From: Bacteroidota bacterium
Lineage (GTDB): Bacteria; Bacteroidota; Bacteroidia; Chitinophagales; Chitinophagaceae
DNA length: 64,000 nt
Assembly: GCA_029555415.1 (NCBI GenBank)
Contig: JAKPSI010000037.1
Span: 1-64,000 of the forward strand
Direction: 5' to 3'
In this document: in pieces, positions 62,866-64,000 of the stretch
Numbering within the stretch: the stretch's first letter is position 1
Layout: the number at the start of each line of letters is the position of its first letter
The notes under the pieces: model-generated
What the model saw: the letters and a program-made list of their open reading frames with translations, nothing else
What the model was told of the DNA's origin: nothing
The model's database searches: none
Position numbers and translations under genes: made by a program

Positions 62866-63770
62866 TGCGCGCGATCATTCGTTTACGGGACTTCCTCGTT
62901 TACACCAATATTTACATTGGCCTTTGCGCAGCCGCACTCAGCTGGGAAACTTTTGCCCTGCTGAAAATTCCATCCACCCACAACTGGTACTTGCTGCTGA
63001 TCTTTGGCGCTACGCTGTTCGTTTACAACCTGCATTATTTCGCCAAACTGAAAGGTCCAAAAGAGAACAGCCGTATGCAATGGTGCCGTGGTAACAAAAT
63101 GCTGCTGCTGGCATTCGTGATTGGCAGCCTGCTCTTCATTCTTGCTGTATTGTTTTATCATTATAAGGCCATCTTCGGCGGACCAGGCAACTGGCAATAC
63201 CGCAATCTTATTGTACTGCTCATTATCCCTGCGCTGGCACTGGCTTATTCCTTCCCGATCTTCAAAAAAAGTCTCAGACAGATCGGCTGGCTGAAGATGA
63301 TCTCGCTGAGTGGTATATGGGCATTCAGTACGGTCCTGCTTCCGGTTTTCCTGTTGCCCGACGGATCGGGGATCGCTCCGGATGATCATATTGTGCTCAT
63401 GATCTTCATCAATCGTTTCATCTTCATCGCGGCGCTGAGTGTCGTGTTTAATCTTAAGGACCTGGAAGAGGACAAGCAGGCCGGTATCCGAACATTGGCG
63501 GTGATCTTCGGCCAGAAGAAAGTGCTGCAATGGGGTCAATGGATCTTTCCTTTTTTATTCCTGGGTTCAGCCTGCATTTTCATTTTTTCAATTCCAGATT
63601 CACCTAAGGGATTGGGGGGTGGCATTGGTGCCATCACCGTTGCAATTTTCAGATGTTTCCGGGATTTTAGATCAGAGAAATACAGCGAAGCACGCTTCGT
63701 CATGGAATATGATGGTCTTATGCTCGTTCAGCCCCTCATCCTTATCTTTGTACAGCTTTTCACACATTAA
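62865..63770 (+). CDS. UbiA-like prenyltransferase-family membrane protein
   Basis: 301 residues with eight or nine membrane helices. The second Asp-rich region FNLKDLEEDKQAGIRTLAVI matches the UbiA-family DxxxD motif, but the first motif (NDxxD) is replaced by VYNLHYFAKLKG. Prenyltransferase activity is therefore uncertain; it may belong to a divergent subfamily. The start codon overlaps the preceding stop, and a peptidase gene follows 9 bases downstream. Confidence 0.75.
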   Translation: MRAIIRLRDFLVYTNIYIGLCAAALSWETFALLKIPSTHNWYLLLIFGATLFVYNLHYFAKLKGPKENSRMQWCRGNKMLLLAFVIGSLLFILAVLFYHYKAIFGGPGNWQYRNLIVLLIIPALALAYSFPIFKKSLRQIGWLKMISLSGIWAFSTVLLPVFLLPDGSGIAPDDHIVLMIFINRFIFIAALSVVFNLKDLEEDKQAGIRTLAVIFGQKKVLQWGQWIFPFLFLGSACIFIFSIPDSPKGLGGGIGAITVAIFRCFRDFRSEKYSEARFVMEYDGLMLVQPLILIFVQLFTH

Positions 63771-63779
63771 AAACCACGT

Positions 63780-64000
63780 ATGGCAAAATCAGCGAAACCC
63801 GCAGCAAAAAAGTCAGCTCCCAAAGCGAAGAAGAGCGTGATCACCGATACATCATTTTCTTTCCTGAAATCATATATCAATAATGCTTCTCCTGTGGGTT
63901 TCGAGACCTGGGGCCAAAAGCTCTGGCTGGAATACATCAAACCTTATTGCGATACCACTTTTGTGGATCCTTATGGTACGGCTGTAGCGGTCATCAATCC
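63780..64000 (+). CDS. M42-type metallopeptidase, N-terminal part
   Basis: 73 codons are visible before the right edge. A Lys/Ala-rich leader (MAKSAKPAAKKSAPKAKKS) is followed by SFLKSYINNASPVGFETWGQ and YCDTTFVDPYGTAVAVIN, which resembles the start of M42 aminopeptidases, where a similar segment precedes the metal-binding His. The metal ligands are outside the window, so the family call is tentative; an M20 or M18-like peptidase is also possible. Third gene of the operon. Confidence 0.6.
   Translation, partial: MAKSAKPAAKKSAPKAKKSVITDTSFSFLKSYINNASPVGFETWGQKLWLEYIKPYCDTTFVDPYGTAVAVIN

Overview
The window looks like chromosome of a Bacteroidota member, most likely Chitinophagaceae or a close relative. 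The evidence is: promoters of the TAnnTTTG type with little Shine-Dalgarno signal; a giant secreted protein with a type IX secretion (T9SS) type A C-terminal sorting domain; Bacteroidota-typical families (DUF5103, DUF3570/DUF4266, DUF5362, a TamL-like lipoprotein Omp85, long-form IspH); and a short SRP RNA of the Bacteroidota type. Gene order is ordinary chromosomal: mostly housekeeping genes in short operons, with no phage, CRISPR array, transposase or rRNA.

Layout. 1-5.3 kb: 3' end of a Deg/HtrA protease, GH13 amylase, ispH, short GT35 glucan phosphorylase. 5.4-9.9 kb: lipoprotein, a DtxR/MntR-type regulator overlapping an Nramp transporter fused to a universal-stress domain, a Crp/Fnr regulator. 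10-14.2 kb: isocitrate dehydrogenase, small exported protein, transaldolase directly behind the SRP RNA gene (ffs), DUF5103 protein. 14.3-19.4 kb: LolE/FtsX-like permease, SpoU methyltransferase, TamL-like outer-membrane protein, truB. 19.5-25.9 kb: DUF58-MoxR-DUF4350-DUF4129-SpoIIM module with a divergent RDD gene. 25.9-32.5 kb: two DUF5362 membrane proteins, proS, surface lipoproteins, an OmpP1/FadL-like porin, a SIMPL protein. 32.5-33.2 kb: three tandem copies of a ~225-bp non-coding unit. 33.3-39.2 kb: miaA, pRiA4b-type protein, CCA-type nucleotidyltransferase, tsaC, a glycosyltransferase, dapD, tRNA-Leu(CAG). 39.2-40.8 kb: an AT-rich, probably acquired DUF4236 gene beside the tRNA. 40.9-51.7 kb: katG, DsrE protein, TMEM175-like channel, serine hydrolase, GNAT, sodium:solute symporter, Old Yellow Enzyme, DUF3570/DUF4266 pair. 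52-60.1 kb: one 2709-residue secreted repeat protein. 60.7-64 kb: VOC protein, LuxE-like acyl-protein synthetase, lipoprotein, UbiA-like membrane protein, start of an M42-type peptidase.

The most unusual feature is the spacer DNA. At least six different degenerate short-unit repeats, mostly with a 7-nt unit, sit in intergenic regions. At about 17 genes they begin at, or run through, the stop codon. In the mRNA sense most of these units carry TGA, TAA or TAG (TTTTGAR, GATAATG, TAGTCNN, and mixed TAG/TAA units). Because 7 is not a multiple of 3, successive units put stops in successive reading frames. Many are followed by the inverted array, giving a 3' hairpin; several share a conserved loop, and three carry an extra ~170-bp middle segment. 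I know of no described family with this architecture and regard it as the best candidate for something new here. Whether it acts in translation termination, in RNA 3'-end formation, or is a mobile or slippage by-product cannot be decided from the sequence.
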